The translations under genes and the position numbers were made by a program. From Prosapia bicincta (lineage: Eukaryota > Arthropoda > Insecta > Hemiptera > Cercopidae), in NCBI GenBank assembly GCA_036971475.1, contig JBAIZL010000005.1, forward strand, positions 169,623,886 through 169,687,885: DNA of 64,000 nt, given 5' to 3'. Below the pieces are notes generated by a model, which saw only the letters and a program-made list of their open reading frames with translations, was not told where the DNA came from and ran no database searches. The stretch's first letter is position 1; each line of letters begins with the position of its first letter. Below are positions 61,870 through 64,000 of this stretch, piece by piece.

Positions 61870-62105
61870 TTACTTAACAATTAGAGTGTATTGTAAAACA
61901 TCTTTAAAGAGAGAATTTAACAGCGTTTTATATACGTTTAACGTTTCTTCGATGGTTTCTGGGCGAATATAAAGCCCCGAGTGTTCGTCATATATTTCAA
62001 ATAAAGTTTGAAGAGGCGTATCACCACATTGTAAACAGAGCGAGTGATCGACGGCATGTAATTTGAGACGAACATGGTTGAATAGCGAACTTATTGAAAT
62101 GTAAC
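61870..62105 (-). pseudogene. Open 78-codon fragment with Cys/His-containing segment
   Basis: The minus-strand frame is open from an upstream TAG near 62,106 to TAA at 61,870-61,872 but has no ATG. It contains HVRLKLHAVDHSLCLQCGD and then FEIYDEHSGLYIRPETIEE. Composition and codon variety look protein-coding, unlike neighbouring DNA. The HxxxH-x-C-x2-C spacing recalls the C-terminal Cys/His region of non-LTR reverse transcriptases, but the match is not specific. No partner is seen in the left arm. Confidence 0.35.
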
Positions 62106-63440
62106 AACCCTATTGGTAAACATTAAATGCGGGGGAGGCAATAAAACCAAATGAAAAATACTCTTGAAAGTAGAAGTGTCTGCAGTGTTTAGGAAAAAAT
62201 GATGAATTATAATTTGTTTTAAATTTCATAGAATTTAATATTGGTAATTTCGTGAAGGTGTTATAATTTTTATTATACCTCTGGTAGTTCTTGAAAGGTA
62301 TAACTCACAAAGGAGATATAACAAAATGCAAATATTCTAGTTCATGTCATTAAAAAGACTTATCATAGTCAAAATCAACAGAGGTCTTGGGTAATGTACC
62401 TGAGAGTCACCCTCAGTTATAGCAGGTTCTTCAGCTCCAATCCTCCTTCACCCTGTGGATCCCTACTCTTTGCTAAGCCCTACAATATAATTGCAATATA
62501 AAGCCTCACTGGCGCATGCACACCTTGTACCTTCCAACACCAGCGCACGATACAGTCTGGTGCTGGCATTCAAAAAACTCCAGTCTAGTCAGTCTGCATT
62601 ACTAAGTAGCGACTTTCAAGTTGAGTAGGTAAAAATAAGAAAGCTTTTAATATAAATTTCTCTATGATAATTTTCTACCATCATAGGAATAGTGAAACCT
62701 ATGTTAGCTTTTTATCAATAAACTTAAACCACTGATTAACTGACATTTCTTAACCAAATCGTACTGTGCAATGTTTGCGATTCAAGATAACAGACTGGCC
62801 TATTTAGGGGCTCATTTGTTAGGCTTATTGTATAACTGTATGAATGTATGTTGTGACAATGGTCATATAGTTTTTACTATTTTATTTTTGTCTATACTAT
62901 GTATTTTAATAGTTTCATAGAGTTGAAATACATTTTTCTAATTAAATGTATTCGGTTTGGTTTCAGTGTGGTTTAGATATTTCAAATATCTAATTGTATT
63001 CTATTGTGTTGATTACTATGGTTTTAATTACGATGTTAAAATTATTAGGTATAATGGAATAGAAATTTGTGTGTTAATTTCAGCCTAAATCATTTTAAAT
63101 ATATAACCATATATAATGATTAAATTAAATTTATGAAAAATGTCTCGCAACACATTTTTCTTGTTTTTACAAGAATTGTGTTATGATTTATTTCTCAAAA
63201 TACAATTTCCATGTAAAATTCATCTTTAAAAATTTAATTTTTAGCTGTACGAGTCCTCTATTATTATAAATATTTAATGGGTTTCCAAGAATTTTCCGAA
63301 AACCTGTTTAAAGCCTGTCATTGTTTTTTAATTATTCGTATTTTAATGGTGTATAATTATCATAATCAACAAGGGTTTTTACCAAGGGCAATCTATTTCA
63401 GGAAAGTAAAAATATTATATTTTACCACTTTAGCTTATTG
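62106..63440. other. Non-coding right-arm block
   Basis: 62,360-62,480 pairs with 11,020-11,130, 63,110-63,290 with 10,720-10,870, and 63,330-63,435 with 10,400-10,510. 62,490-63,100 has no partner I can see. No gene. Confidence 0.5.
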
Positions 63441-63446
63441 TAACAG

Positions 63447-63830
63447 AGAGAACCTAACATCTTGGAAAGAATCTGACAACTTGCAGAGAATATGACATTT
63501 TGGAAAGTGCTTGACGTTATAGAAATAGCCTGACGTCTTGTAAAGAAACTGACGTCTTGCAGAGAATATGACGTTTTGAAATTGATCTGACGTTTTGGAG
63601 AGAATCTGACGACATATAAAGATTGTGATCTTTTGGAAAGAATCTGACAACTTGCAGATAATATGACATTTTGGAAAGTGCTTGACGTTTTGGAAATAGC
63701 CTGATGTCTTGTACAAAACTGACGTCTTGTAAAGAAACTGACGTCTTGCAGAGAATATGACGTTTTGAAACTGATCTGACGTTTTGGAGAGAATCTGACG
63801 AAAAATAAAGATTTTGACGTTCCGGAAGGA
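63447..63830. repeat. Short-period tandem repeat, right-arm copy, with higher-order duplication
   Basis: Units near AATCTGACGTCTTGGAAAG are the reverse complement of the 9905-10,388 family. A block of about 171-190 bp beginning GAAAGAATCTGACAACTTGC is itself repeated (63,465 and 63,636). Confidence 0.85.
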
Positions 63831-64000
63831 GACAGACTAGTCTTGGGAATGGTCCAAATTTATCAAGGACCTCCTATTTTATGCATGTGCTAAGGATCAT
63901 GAGAACTCAATGTGCGACTTTGGTGTCAGCAAGATTTATAATATATTTTAAGTACCTGTATATTTTCGTAAAATTAAATCATCATGTCCAATCAAATTTC

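Larger units (their letters stand above)
43330..64000 (-). repeat. Right arm of giant imperfect inverted repeat
   Basis: Reverse complement of the left arm, collinear from 43,330 (pairs with 34,840) to the window end (pairs with 8963). Similarity ranges from about 80 percent near the spacer to 100 percent in the 128-bp tract. Arm-specific insertions, duplications and deletions of hundreds of bases to over 2 kb break the pairing. It continues past the window edge. Confidence 0.92.

Overview
This is a eukaryotic, arthropod-type (most likely insect) nuclear window. The DNA is AT-rich and gene-poor, with many (AT)n, (GA)n and (GT)n microsatellites, an R1-clade non-LTR retrotransposon, a Penelope-like element, MITE-like foldbacks and intronless PP1-phosphatase pseudogenes. 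I see no intact host gene, rRNA, tRNA or CRISPR array. The species cannot be named from the sequence.

Layout. (1) 32-5170 is a complete-looking non-LTR element with two open, overlapping ORFs and a 59-nt poly(A), flanked by a 14-bp target-site duplication. (2) 5185-8962 is AT-rich DNA without a recognisable gene, with one hammerhead-like motif near 7.08 kb. (3) 8963 to about 34,840 is the left arm of a giant imperfect inverted repeat. (4) About 34,841-43,329 is an unpaired spacer of about 8.5 kb, holding a possible SINE and a foldback element with a hammerhead-ribozyme motif. (5) About 43,330 to the window end is the right arm, which pairs in reverse complement with the left arm and runs off the edge.

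The palindrome is the main structural finding. Pairings can be followed by eye at more than twenty places, from 8963/64,000 inward to 34,840/43,330. Arm similarity varies from roughly 80 percent near the spacer to 100 percent over a 128-bp non-coding tract (26,202-26,329 and 49,685-49,812). Each arm carries one decayed PP1 phosphatase copy at the mirrored position. Both copies have the same in-frame TAA, so that copy was probably already broken, or was homogenised, when the arms formed.

The arms differ by insertions and rearrangements. Left only: an 87-bp minisatellite, the Penelope-like element, a 2.1-kb segment bounded by (GT)n tracts, a 387-bp tandem duplication and about 2.3 kb at 30.0-32.3 kb. 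Right only: a 0.6-kb insert with a second hammerhead-like motif, a triplicated 53-57 kb block and a 0.9-kb segment at 58 kb.

A second theme is a set of hammerhead-like motifs with a shared plan: CUGANGA-type core, short hairpin, GAAA, then a self-complementary hexamer or octamer. They lie in and away from the Penelope-like element and suggest several PLE-related or non-autonomous ribozyme-bearing elements. All homology calls come from reading the sequence; no search or folding was run.
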